The translations under genes were made by a program, and so were the position numbers. Source: Artocarpus heterophyllus (Eukaryota; Streptophyta; Magnoliopsida; Rosales; Moraceae). Taken from it: a DNA stretch of 64,000 nt. Of the stretch, positions 1 through 12,638 are shown one piece after another; position 1 is the first letter of the stretch, and the number at the start of each line of letters is the position of its first letter. The notes beneath the pieces are model-generated. The model saw only the letters and a program-made list of their open reading frames with translations. It searched no databases and was not told where the DNA came from. The stretch spans positions 8,343,512 through 8,407,511 of the forward strand of contig CM046350.1 in assembly GCA_025403435.1 (NCBI GenBank), given 5' to 3'.

Positions 1-326
1 TTAACTCACTCTAAAGAACTTTTAATATCATGCAATAAATACCCAAATTTACTTAAAATTCTGCCTTAGTGCTCTAGGTGCCACTTAGAGTGAAAATATT
101 TATTTAGGCAAATAATTTTTTAAATAATCCACTTGGGATTTTTTTAAATAATTTTTTAGGCAAATATTTATTCTGTAAGGACAAAATGGTCATCACAAAC
201 GATCCTAAAAATCCACTGATTCTTTTTTTCGTTTTTTATCTTCCTAATCCTCAAAATCCACGGCCTAGGAAGAGTCTCCACTCACCATTTCTGCAAGCTT
301 CACTATTTTTATCAGCTCACTCATCC

Positions 327-1043
327 ATGGCCACCTCACTTCACTCACACCAAACACCCTTCCTCAAAACCCCTCTCCCAATACCCAAATCAAACACCCC
401 CGCCGCCGCCGCCGCCATTACAAGCTACACTCCTATACGGTGCGGTCCACGGGACAACCGCGGGCCTCTCGTCAAAGGCCGAATCTTGAGCATCGAGGCC
501 ATCCAGGCCGTCCAAGCCCTCAAACGGGCCCAACGATCCGACCCCACCACCCTCCCCACCGTCGCCTGCAAGACCCTCTCGCGCCTCATCAAATCCGACC
601 TATTGGCCTCTCTGAAGGAGCTCCTACGGCAGGAACAGTACGCTCTCGCTCTCCATGTCTTCTCCGCCGTCCGATCGGAGTACAACCCGGACCTGTCTCT
701 CTACGCTGATTTGGTCACCGCCCTGTGGAAGAAGGGGATGGGGGAGGATATCGACCGTCTGATCTTTGATTTGGAGACGGAGGGAGGTGGGGCCCGGTGG
801 GATGATGATAAGGGACTCACAAGGTTGGTGCGGGCGGTGATTGCCACGAAGAGGAGGGGATCAACGGTCAGGATTTATGAGATGTTGAAAAGGAGGGGAT
901 TGGGGTCCAGTGTTTCTAAAGCGAATGATTACACGGTTGGGGCCTTGAGCAAGGGACTCAGGACGCTTGGTGAGGTGGCTTTGGCTGATGAGGTTGATAG
1001 GGAATTTGGAAGGTCTTATAAGGGTAGAGAAAGTGAAAGTTAA
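327..1043 (+). CDS. THA8: THA8-like pentatricopeptide protein, chloroplast group II intron splicing factor
   Basis: An intronless 238-aa protein. The first roughly 38 residues are rich in Ser, Thr, Pro and Ala and lack acidic residues, as expected of a chloroplast transit peptide. The conserved block GPRDNRGPLVKGR follows at residues 40-52, then helical PPR-like repeats, including RLIKSDLLASLKELLRQEQY, to the C-terminus. This matches the short PPR protein THA8 of land plants, which is required for splicing of plastid ycf3 intron 2 and trnA; that role is family knowledge. The reading frame is open upstream to 186. I chose the ATG at 327 because the protein from there begins with a typical MATS transit start, while the upstream extension looks like translated leader. 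The gene is GC-rich compared with its flanks. I am confident of the family and less so of the exact start. Confidence 0.88.
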   Translation: MATSLHSHQTPFLKTPLPIPKSNTPAAAAAITSYTPIRCGPRDNRGPLVKGRILSIEAIQAVQALKRAQRSDPTTLPTVACKTLSRLIKSDLLASLKELLRQEQYALALHVFSAVRSEYNPDLSLYADLVTALWKKGMGEDIDRLIFDLETEGGGARWDDDKGLTRLVRAVIATKRRGSTVRIYEMLKRRGLGSSVSKANDYTVGALSKGLRTLGEVALADEVDREFGRSYKGRESES

Positions 1044-2344
1044 ATAGTGTGTAACAATTTGCATGAAAATGGAAAATGAAGGATTATTATTGTATTTTGG
1101 TGTTTGGAGTTAGTTTAGAGGCAATCGTAATGGATTACCATTATTTTTACATTTTTTAAGTGTTGCCCTTTTATCGACGGAATACAATTCCTTTTTTTTT
1201 GGAAGAAAAATAATATATATTTTTTTGGGTAGGATGCTTGATAAATATACTGTACATTTGAAATTATTTTCGTGGTAAAACTGGTAAAATAAAAAAAATT
1301 GAACACATTTTATCTTAGATAAATAGAACTTAATTTATGAACTTTATAGGTGGAAAGCATCACACAAAAGAACCAGAATCAAGTGATTGAAAAAAATAAT
1401 GAAGCCCAAAATATCCCAAATGAGGGAGGATAAAAAAAAAGATGAATGTAGGAAATAACATATTTTTAAAACTTTTTGGAAGTAAAAAGTAGGTTTTGAT
1501 ATTAAAAAAATAACTCATTTTGAAAATATTTATAAAAAACAATAGATTTACAATATAAATGATTCATTTATTGTGTAAAATGAGAAATATTTATGCTATA
1601 AATAAGGAGAAATTAATCTTTTATACATTCAATCTACTTCAAATACAAATGAAGATTATTTAGACCATTAACACAAGAATAAATAGATCATTTATATTAT
1701 AAATCTGTTGTTATTATAAATTCTTTTAAAACATGTTTTTTAGTTTAATAAGTCTTGAAAAGATGTTAGTTAGTACAAATTTTTTAAAAAAAGACTATGT
1801 AGCAAGACACCCAACATCACATAAAGTGAAAAGTCTAAATCCTTTACTTCTAACTTAAAAAAAAAACACATGTAAAAATTAGTTTCACCTTATAAAATTT
1901 ACAAATAAAATCAATTTATATAAATTATTGTTGTTGTAATTATTTTCATTTGAAAAAAAAAAAAAAAAAAAAAACCGTTTTCCTTCTTGAAGGAATGACC
2001 ATTACCGTAGAGATACGAAATGAGGTCCTTAATTCGGGCCTGTAACCCTTGAAGATTCTGAGCACATACTAAAAAATAATAAAAACCCTTTGATGGCGGA
2101 AAATTACAAGAAGGCCACCACCATTCCCTGCTGCTGGCGAAACCGCCCACGCAACACACGCCGCAGAGGCACGCCCCACGGAGCACGGCATCATCAACCT
2201 TTAACCCCCCATTGCTCAACCCCAAATTCCAAAGCTTTTGATTAAAATAAAATAAAAAAAGAAGAAAACTGTATGGAAATCTAGACAAACAAACCTGAAA
2301 ATCCCCCAAGCACTATTCCAATCATCTTCATCAAAACAGCTTCA
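1044..2344. other. Intergenic region between THA8 and PEX2
   Basis: AT-rich sequence holding the THA8 3' region and the PEX2 promoter and leader. There is a poly-A run at about 1952-1972. I see no gene, RNA or clear transposon; the short open frames here are low-complexity. The higher-GC block at about 2090-2230, just upstream of the PEX2 start, may be promoter or 5' UTR, but I cannot place a transcription start. Confidence 0.6.
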
Positions 2345-5300
2345 ATGAGTGGCGACAGTCTTCCGCCTCCACAACATGCCTGGCTTCACACTTACCACAA
2401 ATTGCTCCCTCACTCCCAATCTTCCCACCAGGTCTTTTCTCTTTCTTTTTCTCTCTTTCTTTTTTTTTTAATTTTTTAATTTGTTGGGTTCGGTTTTAAG
2501 TGTTGGATTTTGAGCACCTGAACTTCGCTTTCAGGTTTTGGTCGTTTCTCTGATTCATTTCGATGCTCAGCTCTTGTGTTTTTGTGCAATTTCTTTTTCT
2601 AGCGGTTATTGTGTCCTAGGTTTCTGTTGCATAGAATTTTCTTGTGAAATTTTGAACTTTGATATTGAGAAGTGATAATTTCTGTGTCCTTTATTTGTTT
2701 TTATGGGCTTGATTTTGTATTTGTTTGGCTGCAATTATAAATTTCTGTTCTTTGGGTATTTTATGCAAGATTTGTACGAATTTGGGAAGGCTTTCCTGGG
2801 ATTCTAGTAGCCATTTTCTGGCAAAACAAAGTTAAATGATTAACTTGATATAACGATTAATGCATGTTTCATGTTTATGAGTGAAGTTCATAAGATTTTA
2901 TTATTCGTTTGAAATACTCCTTTGTCATATGTTTTTGATTCAAGAAATGCTCAAATATTGTGGGGTTCATACTTTCAGTCAATTATCCCAATTACAATAT
3001 CAAGAGTAAATCAAGTTGATGCAGCAAGACTAGATATTGAAATGTCGGCTATGTTAAAAGAGCAATTGGTTAAGGTCTTCTCGTTAATGAAGGTACCTTT
3101 TTTGGCTTTTATAGCCGAGTTCATCAGTCCAATTAGGCATAAAAGTATTGGTTTCGAGCTTTATTCTTGACATTGTTTAAGACTATTCCTTTCTTTTTAA
3201 TTGGGATTAGCCAGGAATGCTATTTCAATACGAGGCAGAGCTTGATGCTTTCCTTGAGTTTCTTATTTGGAGATTCTCAATTTGGGTGGATAAGCCAACT
3301 CCGGGGATTGCTCTCATGAATTTGCGGTATAGAGACGAACGTGCAGCAGCGGAAACCAGAGGAAAAGGTTAGAAGTTGTTTTGAGTATCCTTTGACTTTC
3401 CTTCTATACTTGGCGGCATTCAATTTTACATAATAGTTCTGATGTTTCATTTGGTCGCTACGACTTTACTGCTTTGGTTAGCCATATTAATTAACTAGAC
3501 TAGAGAGATGGGCTTTTTGAATATTTATACCATTCTTTTTGCAACTATCCTGTGTTCTAATTTCTATAAACTGTTATACAGTCAGAACTGGCTTGGAAGG
3601 ACCTGGTCTTACGGTTGCACAAAAAATTTGGTATTGTGTTGCGGCTGTTGGTGGTCAATACCTTTGGTCTCGTTTGCAATCTTTCTCTGCTTTTCGTCGA
3701 TGGGGTGATTCCGAGCAGGTGCTTCATTTTCTTAGCAGTTAGCATTTGTGTTACCTCTTTACGCAGTAAAGGGGAGAACACAAGAAAGATGGTGCAGTTA
3801 AATTGAACTTTACACGATTGGTTCTATTTTTTTGGTTCAGAGACCATTGGCACGGCGAGCGTGGATTTTAATACAACGGATAGAAGGATTTTATAAAGCT
3901 GCCTCGTTTGGAAACTTGCTTGTATTTCTTTACACAGGAAAGTATGTATCCGCTCTCCTTTTAAAGGGAATTATTGTTATTTTTCTCCTGTTGATCCAGA
4001 TTAACCTACAACAACCCCCTTCTTAGTAGGGTGTTATTTTCTCAAAAAAAAAAAAAAACTGGACTTATAATCAGTCAATCTTTGGATGTGGAGCTCTTAG
4101 AATAAATAGTGATTATATAATTTTCTTGGACTTGATATATCTATAAGGATCTCTATCACTTGTGATGCAGGTATAGGAATCTGATTGAAAGAGCTTTGAG
4201 AGCTAGACTTGTCTATGGAAGCCCTAACATGAACCGAGCTGTTAGCTTCGAGTACATGAACCGCCAGCTAGTGTGGAATGAATTCTCGGTAGTTCTCCTT
4301 CTTTATTACATTTACCCTCTACTCTGGGAAATAGTTACAAGTCAAATGACATTCTTGATTGACGAATCTTCATTCTGAAATACCTTTATTGCATGTTGTT
4401 TCAACCTTCGCTAAAAGTATGTGAAAATTTCATTTCCCCAATTTTTATCAGTATCTTCTTTGGAAGACTGATTTTTGACGACTTTGTTTATCTTGCTAAT
4501 TGCAGTATACATTTGTGTTTAAAAATATCTGAAACATAAAGTTCCACCTCCCCCACCACACCACACCACACCCCACACACCACCCCCCCCCCCCACCACA
4601 TCCCCCTTCCAAGTAATTTGTTTGTTCACACGTAATTTTTTCCACTAGAATGGCTGTGTCATTTGCTTGTAGGAGTTTTTCTCCCAAAAGAGAATACGCA
4701 AAGTTAAAAGAAGCTTTACTAACAAGTTGAAGGGAGTAGCCCGAGTACACTGCTATTTTGCAATAAGCTATGCGGAAGAGTCTCCCTTCTATGTATACAT
4801 AATTACATTACATGTATTCTGAAGTTCTGTTTTTTCTTTGCGGGCTACTATAATTTGCAAAAGAAGCCCTCGTCTTCTAGGGAGATACCTTTCATGGAAC
4901 TTTTTGATGAGAGTTCTTTCATCGATTGCAGGAAATGTTGTTGTTGCTTCTTCCTCTTCTGAACTCAGCATCTGTGAAAAACTTTCTTCGCCCATTTTCC
5001 AAGGATAAATCTTCAGGTTCCGCAGAAGATGATTCTACTTGCCCTATTTGCCAGGCTAATCCAACCACACCATTTCTTGCCCTCCCCTGTGAACACAGGT
5101 ACATGAAAAAAAAAAAACCTCTTTACTGATCATTTAAGTGAGATCAAATTGTTCAAGATAAATTTCATTCTGCTTTTTTCCTTTTCTACCTGAAATTCGC
5201 GAGCTCAAACTTTGCTCTTATGTGGGGCACACTTCTGGCTGAGAACGAGCCAAACTTTTCAACTAAATGAGCTGTACCCTGACACAATATTAGAATCTGT

Positions 5301-5557
5301 TGGTACAAAGAAGGGTGTGATTAGCAATGACTTGTTCATTTATATCTCAGAAGTTTGGTCTGCCTAGAATATATCCAAGTTTAGTTGAGAAGAAAAGAAA
5401 GCTTAAACAAAGTTTAATTTCTGATGCTGGCAGATACTGTTACTACTGCCTTAGAACACGGTGTGCAGCAGTTCCGTCATTCAGATGCTTGAGATGCAAC
5501 GAGCCGGTGATGGCCATGCAGCGGCATGGCGGGGTCATTAATACTCCTCAAAATTAG
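2345..5557 (+). CDS. PEX2: Peroxisome biogenesis factor 2 (PEX2), RING-type E3 ligase of the peroxisomal import machinery
   Basis: Eight exons with GT-AG junctions: 2345-2431, 2979-3092, 3211-3367, 3582-3718, 3841-3941, 4171-4288, 4932-5098 and 5434-5557. They total 1005 nt and encode 334 aa in one unbroken frame, close to the usual length of plant PEX2. The protein has the conserved N-terminal Pex2/Pex12 domain (ISRVNQVDAARLDIEMSAML, LDAFLEFLIWRFSIWVDKPT), membrane-associated helices in the middle (GNLLVFLYTG, LLLLLPLLN) and a C-terminal C3HC4 RING from about residue 275 (CPIC ... LPCEHRYCYYC ... CLRC). PEX2 works with PEX10 and PEX12 as the membrane ubiquitin ligase that recycles the PTS receptor PEX5; that is family knowledge. 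The start ATG gives MSGDSLPPPQHAW, matching the short variable N-terminus of the family. No break is seen, so the gene looks functional. Confidence 0.95.
4546..4607. repeat. C-rich/CCACA simple repeat in PEX2 intron 6
   Basis: A low-complexity tract of CCACC, CCACA and a run of about 14 C residues inside the intron between PEX2 exons 6 and 7. The tract is strand-asymmetric, almost all C and A on the + strand. Confidence 0.85.
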
Positions 5558-6803
5558 TGGCTATTACCTGATGAGAAAGGGAATTTGTCGGGAAGCATTT
5601 ACACAAAGTAGGCATAGCAATGTAGAATTAATGTTTGAAAAGTATCATTATTATTATTTTTTTTTCTGCTTTCATTAAGCATCACAAGCTTACCTACAGA
5701 AATAATGTTTGATTTGGTCAATTAGATACCTTGTAAAATCATTCGTTGATGATCTATTGAGCGGAGGGTTTCATTCTTTGTCATTTTATGAGTTATGAGT
5801 AAGTCACTCTATCTGACCTTTCATCATGTTCATTCTGCTTGGTTTGTTCTGTCTGTAGCCGACGAAAGGTTTGACCATAAATTCATTTCAGTTAACTAAA
5901 AAGCGCCTAAAACCAGCCGTTCATTTTTTCTATTTTTGATCAAAGTCTCCGTTTCGTTAACAGGCAAAATTTGGCAACCACATGCATAAGTACACATCAA
6001 GTTTTTTTTTTTTTTCCCCAACCCAAAACGGACGAGAAAAATGATATAAAATCTATCAAGGATTGTTAATGTACAACGTTCTTTTAAACTACATATCAGG
6101 TAGTGGTGACAACTGACAAGAATTTGCTGTGGAACGCGGCCTAAATTTTAATTTTTACCCTCTAATATTGGCGTAAAATTTTAGTTGTTTTCACTAATTT
6201 TAGTTGTACCCCCATTATGTGAGAAAAAAATATAATTGTACTCTCACATAAAACTAGTAATAAAAAGTACGTACTCTAACTCTTTTTTTTTTTTAGTGCC
6301 CCGTTGGAAATATTTTTAGCTCCACCATTGAATCCAACTTCAGTATTCTTCTTGAAAAAAAAATAAAAATCAATTAAAAAATACAATGTCATTTGTTAGA
6401 TCCATTTTTGATCAATAATATCGACTTTATTTGTTTAAATCGACTATACTTAAGAATAAAACGGTAATATGTAATAAAATCTCGATTCAAGTTTGACCTC
6501 TAAGCCATCCGTACATGATGTCTCTTTCTTCTGTAACAGGTCCTCACTCTTCGAATTATGATTGCCCGTTGCTAATGTTGTAGGACTTATTGCTATTAAC
6601 ATATGCTATATAGGTATGTGGGACTATATTTACACCAACCTAATATTTTGTAAGTCAAAGACGTTCAAGTTATGAGGACGGCATAAAGTCATGTAGTTTA
6701 ATACCTTCTTGTTCTTGATCAGATTATAATAGCTTGAACAAGTCTTTAATCACCCAAAAACAAACTCGTTTAGAGATTTACTGTTCAAATCTTATCAAGG
6801 AAT
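5558..6803. other. Intergenic region downstream of PEX2
   Basis: AT-rich DNA with T-runs near 6003-6015, 6283-6294 and 6819-6834. It holds the PEX2 3' region and then sequence with no gene I can recognise. It ends at the GGAAT target duplication (6799-6803) of the old solo LTR. Confidence 0.6.
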
Positions 6804-8424
6804 TGTAACGAACTAAGTTTTTTTTTTTTTTTTAATTTTTGCGTTATTTTTTATCCCAAACCTAATCATTTCCACTTTTTTATATAAAAATTAATTCTAA
6901 TATTTTAATATCATGACTTAACTTGGTCATTATCCAAATGGAGAGCTTCGAACTTGGTCATTATCCAAATGTAAAGCTCAACATATGAGTTGAAGCTCTC
7001 CAACGTGAACTGAGTAGAAGACGGAAAGAAAGGAGAGGCAGAGAGAAAAAGAATCTCCATTCAAGATCAGCGACAAGCATCCAGAGTTCGTTTTCGACTT
7101 TGTTAGTACTGTTGGAAAGTCTCGACGAGCCTAGTCTAATGACGCGTTGTGTTGTTGACGATTCAAATTGTAGCTGGCGCAATTGCTGGTGAAATTTCAA
7201 AACCATCAACTTTCGACCGTTATAACTTTTCTGCCTTGCGTCCGATAAGGACGATTTCGGTCTCCGCGGACTCACAACAACGAGAGGAACAAAATAGACC
7301 AGTCTTGCCTGCCAAATATCATTAGAAAACAATCACCGAAGCTGCAAATTCCTGCCACCACTACAGCCAACTCCAACGAATGCCTTTCGGCCACCGTTTT
7401 CTCACCACCGCCACCAAAACACTTAGAGGACTTTGGGCATCAAAACTCACTTATCAATTTCATGTCACCACCATCCTTTGGCTGAAAATTGAAGACGACA
7501 ACATCGGTTGTTGTAGTAAAACTCCGATCACGTTAAATTCAACACCCCAGACTATATTGAAGGTACCAATTGTTGGAAAAATAGTATGCAATAGAATTTT
7601 AAAATTTTTTTATATAAGAGTATTTTCAAAACACAAGTTTGACATGCTATGTGCATAAATTAACCAAATCTTACTAACCTTGTGTATGCCAAAAAGCTTC
7701 CTCAATCCGTGAAGAGAAGTAACGTTCCAGAAGAGCCTCAACCAACTGGTCTTCTTTGCTATTCTCTATCCACGATTAAAGTGAGTGTGGACTCACACAT
7801 ACAGCTCTTCCTACAGGCTACTCTCCTTCCAACCAATTGAGAGAACCCAAAGCTAGTGTTCGTGATCTATGAACAAGAGCTCTTAGGGAGTTTCATAATC
7901 TCAATCTTAGAGTTTCACTTTTAATCTCTCAACTGATCTAAATAATAATGAGACTCACTCCCTTTTTATAGAGGTTGGACTCATGAATTAGTTCTTATCA
8001 GATAATGCCTCAAAATTTGAATCAAAACTAAATTCAGATCAATATATGATGAAATCAGTATGAAAACATGTGATCTTTTTATCGTGCGATCGGCATGCCT
8101 ATCTATTTAACGGGCATGTCCCATTGGCAGGCCAAACCTGAGGATTGACATGCCAAACTATCGATAAAAAATCACAACAAATCTTTTATTTTGCACCCGA
8201 GATTTTATAGGGTAAAGTCTCAATTTCAATTCAAATAATCCAATAGAAAAGTTATCTAATCAAAACAACTTTATCTAGATAATCTCTAGGAAAATAAATG
8301 AATTCTTGATAATTCTGACATAAGTCATCAATTATTGGAAAAGCACGCCGTATCGTTACAGGATTTTGTGAGCTAACAAAGGAGACCAAATTGACCTATA
8401 TAGTTCAAGCTCTCGATAATTATG

Positions 8425-10390
8425 TGTAACGCCCCTATATGGGGGTTAACAGTTTTTAATGAGATAAAATAAAAATAAATAATAAAAGTAAAACCTTAAA
8501 AATAAAATTTGCCCGGGACTTAAATAAAAACTCTCAACTCAAAAATAAAAATATAAACGACAAATAAACCACAGTTTTAATGTAGCACCTTAAATTTAAT
8601 AATATAAACTGTTGTCATCATCATTTTAACCCTCAACACATTATAATTACAGTCACAGAAAGTAACAATTGATGCTTACATTATCATGAAGAACATTCTT
8701 TACAATTGAGCAGTCCCAATGTAATATAGTTACATCGCTTCCTCAACTATATTTCTCGTAGCCACCTCACACTTAGTGAGTCCTGAAAAGATAAAAATAT
8801 AAGGGTATGAGCAACACTATGCTCAGTAGAGAAAACCATTACTCACCTCTATCATTACCACATTAAAATCTGCATGGTTAGTAAGTTACATCATATTCCA
8901 GATTATGAGGTTTATTATGATCACATCTTATGGATACCGTAGTTAATCATTACCAAGTGTCATAATTACACATTTATACAAATATTAACAATCATCATTG
9001 TTCCTAGGTATCCATATTAAATTGAGTATCACTCAACTCATCGAAACCCAAATGGGCGCACTTGATCACCCTATAAACATTCCAAGGGTGTTCCGGTGAG
9101 GGGACATCAAGCCCCGAGTCCTCACCAAATCGATTCCTGTACAGTGTGTTCTGGGACTTTCAACCCAAGGAAGCGTCATCGCCTTCCCCCTATTTTACCT
9201 TTTAGGGTATTCATGCCCAAGGACGTAACCGTCGCCCTTTTCATGTCTCACAATTTCTCTATATTAAATCATTATTAATAGAGTTAATTTTCCTAACCAT
9301 GCTTCTCAATTTATAACATGTGTCAATTCATTATGTTCCTCGCCGTACAATACAAGACGAGTCCATGTCATAGTTTCATATGTGATACACATATAATATC
9401 AGTTCAACATAGATATATATATATTGCAGCAAAACAATCAATTTTAATTCTATAAAAACCTCACAAAAGATGAGTAATAGAATCCCTACCTTTTAAGCTT
9501 ATCAACAGTCTCTTAATCCTGGAATCAATTAACGTTAGCTCCATACTCCCTTGATCCTAAGGCGTGCATAAGGACAATTAAAACTAAAGCACAACATACA
9601 ACTACATTCATAAAATTCATTTTAATTTAATCTTAGAATTTCAAGAAATAACCACTGCCCATAGAGGTATTACAAAGTTTAACAATATAAATTTTCTGTC
9701 TAGGGCATATACACTTAGACTTCATACATATGCTCCAAAATAGCAACAAACATATACTTAGGTTTAAGAACGCAAATTTGAATAATCCTTTAGTATAAAA
9801 GAAAATTTATAAATGAAAGACTAAATTTGTTCATAAGATTCTAACCTCAGATTATGGTTAGTTGGAAGCTTGAAATGGCTTCAAAACAGGTTCCTTTACT
9901 TCGGTATGACTGAAATTCTTGCTCAAATGGAGGTGATGGTGGCTGATTTTTATGGCTGCCTTGAAGAAGTTCTCTAAGTATTTTGCTTCAGCAAAGAAAT
10001 GAGAAGAAGAGTGTGGGAACCGTGGAAGAGAAAGGAAGAAAAGATGAAATCTTTGAAGAGAAGTGATAGAAACAATTATAGAGGAGACATGTTGAAGCAT
10101 GTCACGGAGGAAATAAAGAAAATGAGGGTCAAGAGTAGTTGGAAAAGATATCCTTATGTCTCATCTAAAGACTTTAACACACATAATGCCAATATGACAT
10201 TTTTGAGATTTATTAGAAGTTCTAAGGCTTTTTAGTAATCATACTAAATAAATATAGGAGAATTTTAGAAAACTTAAAAATAGATAAAAATAAATATTAT
10301 AAAATAAATTTAAATGAAGCAATTTTTTTTTATACATTAAAAATTAATTTAATTACCTCAATACCCGTTAGGAGAATAACGGGTGTCACA
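8425..10390 (-). repeat. Copy 1 LTR (3' LTR in element sense)
   Basis: 1966 bp, TGTAACGCCC...GGTGTCACA on the + strand. Palindromes sit near both ends: CCCCTATATGGGG at the U5 end and CCCGTTA(ggagaa)TAACGGG at the U3 end. It carries the AT-rich U3 type. The short open frames inside recur only because the LTR recurs. Confidence 0.95.
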
Positions 10391-10406
10391 GCTCTACCCC
10401 CCTTAA
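10391..10406 (-). other. Polypurine tract of copy 1
   Basis: On the - strand the sequence TTAAGGGGGGTAGAGC abuts the LTR start TGTGACACC. This is the expected plus-strand primer position, directly upstream of the 3' LTR. Confidence 0.88.
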
Positions 10407-11344
10407 AGAAATTTCGTCCTCGAAATTTCAATTCTAGCAATACTAGTAAAAATTTTGATTCCATTATGATTCCAATTCTGAGTCTAAACCGTTAATGTTG
10501 TTTATCTTCCAAAGTTAAGTTATCGTATCTCCACTTATTTACTTGCATAATAAATCTTACTCCTAAATCCCTCAATGAGAGTATTTCTGACAAGTTTCAA
10601 CTTATAACACCGTATAATAGTCTAAGAATCTGATCAGGCATACATATTGACCATACCATGATTCCAGTCCTTCAGTGTCCATGGACTGTGATTTACAATC
10701 ACATTTAAGGAGATTGCCAGAGAAATTTTATATACTTCATCTTTAGGTTCCTTTTCCTTTTTGAGTAAGGAAAAGTCAAATAGATTTGATTTCATACCTC
10801 AACTAATAAACTAAAACATAATCATAAAACATATATCACAAACGCTTTTATTCAAAACTATACATTAAACTTATTCATAGAGATATTAAACGGAATCTCT
10901 GGTTGCAAACATACCCGACATATTTTTCATTAAACAGCTATCCTCATGACACAAACATTCAATCCAAATAATATACTCATATTTCATATGGAATATCCCC
11001 ATAACTGACTTTGGTACTTCCACATAATATTAACAGAATATTACACATTACAAACATAATACGGATACGTTTCGAGAGTACAAGGCACTCCGTATACCAG
11101 CTATCCATATCATGCATGCTTAGAGGATACAAAAACATCGATAAACAAAAGATCGGACCTTAAGAAGGATGCGTTTCGAGAGCATCAAGTACTCCGTATC
11201 CAGCCATCCCGGCATTAGGCTCAATGAATCTAAAAGATTGAACAACGACGTACCACAAGAAACACAGAATACAAGGCAAACGGTTATTCGTAACACACGA
11301 AATACGGACACACATGCCTACATGCCAAAGATAAAACAAAAAGA

Positions 11345-12034
11345 TTACAAATGGAGATTCAAATCAATTGGCCGCTCCCGGCTTTCCCTTTCCCATTCAA
11401 GCTTGGATGTTGCAGTGTCGGATTCTGGATGTATGATTTGCATTTTATCTATCAATTCCTCAGCTGTTGAAGCAGTGACAAAGATTTGTCTCTCTGATTC
11501 TGTAGTGATGTTTTCTTTCACAGCGTAATCTAGAAATTTCAAAAGACCGTCATAAAAACCCTTTACGTTCAGCAGTCCCAAAGGTTTGGAATAAAAGCCC
11601 AACAATTGCCCACAAGCAACTATAAATATTTCCTCAAGAGTACCTAGACCACCAGGTAATGCTATAAAAGCATCAGAATTATAGATTATGTCTTTAAAAT
11701 TTTTAGGGATACTCCTGACTCCTTCTCCCTTACCTATGGCTTCCTTACAAAGGTTTCCTTCAACTGGAATATGAGGCCAAATTTTTACATCAGTAGCGTC
11801 GCTAGACCTAGCTGCTAGTGCCATATTTACCATCATTTTTATACTACCACCCCCATAGATTATGTTAATCTTTTTGCGTGCTAGGACTTGCCCTAAGTGA
11901 TTTGCAGCTTCTAAATAAGCTTTATCTTTTCCAAAGCTGGAACCACAAAAGACACAGACATTCTTTATTTTCTTCGTGGACTGGGAGGTAGACATATTTG
12001 GTTTATAGAAGTGGTTGCTTAATGTCTGCTCCAC
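11345..12034 (-). CDS. LOG: LOG-like protein (cytokinin riboside 5'-monophosphate phosphoribohydrolase family) carried by copy 1
   Basis: An intronless 229-aa protein with the family's Rossmann-like order: NVCVFCGSS at residues 25-33, IIYGGGSI at 58-65, SDAFIALPGGLGTLEE at 120-135 (the PGGxGTxxE signature) and KPLGLLNVKGFYDGLL at 150-165. LOG enzymes release active cytokinin bases from nucleotide precursors. Two features depart from the family. The position of the Met-His-x-Arg-Lys motif, just before SDAFIALPGG, reads IPKNFKD, so the conserved Arg and Lys are missing. GGGSxGLMG reads GGGSIKMMV. Normal LOG activity is therefore doubtful. Plant LOG genes normally have several introns, so the unbroken frame suggests capture through RNA. 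The gene ends about 950 bp before the polypurine tract and follows the Cys-rich gene by about 604 bp. Confidence 0.85.
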   Translation of the reverse strand: MEQTLSNHFYKPNMSTSQSTKKIKNVCVFCGSSFGKDKAYLEAANHLGQVLARKKINIIYGGGSIKMMVNMALAARSSDATDVKIWPHIPVEGNLCKEAIGKGEGVRSIPKNFKDIIYNSDAFIALPGGLGTLEEIFIVACGQLLGFYSKPLGLLNVKGFYDGLLKFLDYAVKENITTESERQIFVTASTAEELIDKMQIIHPESDTATSKLEWERESRERPIDLNLHL

Positions 12035-12638
12035 TTAGACTTCGGGTTCTACATGAGATTTTAAAGATGAGAAATATACAAAAAGGGCTAAAGAGATAGA
12101 CGAGTAGGTAATGAAAAGGTAATCCAAAGATTTAAACAAAATCTTGTGCGGATAAGAAAGTAAGATAAGGTGATTGATAGTTTACAGAAAATCTGATTCA
12201 CTTTTTGAAAAAGATTAGACTCTAATTGTATAACTTTTGACAATTGAAAACAATTTGACAGAAGACCCTCATGACACAACTGTAGACTTTTTGACAAATA
12301 TACACCAAGTCTAGAAATTTAATATAAACGACAAATACTGTAGAACTTTTGAAATTTGAGACACAAATCTTGAAATATCTGGATAAGTTTTTCAAAATTC
12401 AAACATATTACTGTACCGTATGTAACGTGTCTGATAAGATAATATATTTTATTATATATATATTTAAGAAAATCATAAATTAAATAAGATATTAACACTT
12501 ACTGTATCAATCTAATAATCACAATTATTTCAAACACAAAAGCAAATATTTTGAGTAAAAGAAAAACACAAACTGTTGAACATCAGCTAAAACTGCTTCA
12601 AATAAGTAAAGACTAAATAACCTTTATAGAGCGATGAT
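12035..12638 (-). other. Spacer between the two cargo genes of copy 1
   Basis: About 604 bp of AT-rich sequence separates the Cys-rich and LOG-like genes. The only open frame (69 aa, 12088-12297, also open in copies 2 and 3) has no recognisable motif. The stretch could be a leader, an intron or a promoter for the LOG-like gene; I cannot decide which. Confidence 0.5.

Noticed and set aside
186..326. N-terminal extension of the THA8 protein to the ATG at 186
   Set aside because: The extension is unlike a transit peptide and the conserved family start fits the ATG at 327; it is more likely 5' leader.
9096..9278. A 60-aa open frame that recurs at 15321, 31801, 38443, 48657 and 55020
   Set aside because: It recurs only because it lies in the LTR of the same element family. 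It uses a non-ATG start, has no motif and is on the strand opposite to element transcription.
9858..10100. 80-aa open frame in the AT-rich U3 (also 16083, 49419, 55782)
   Set aside because: It is in U3 upstream of the expected transcription start, has no recognised domain, and repeats with the LTR.
11169..11528. 119-aa frame antisense to the LOG-like gene (also 34314)
   Set aside because: It is a shadow of the LOG-like coding strand and does not start at an equivalent codon in copy 3.
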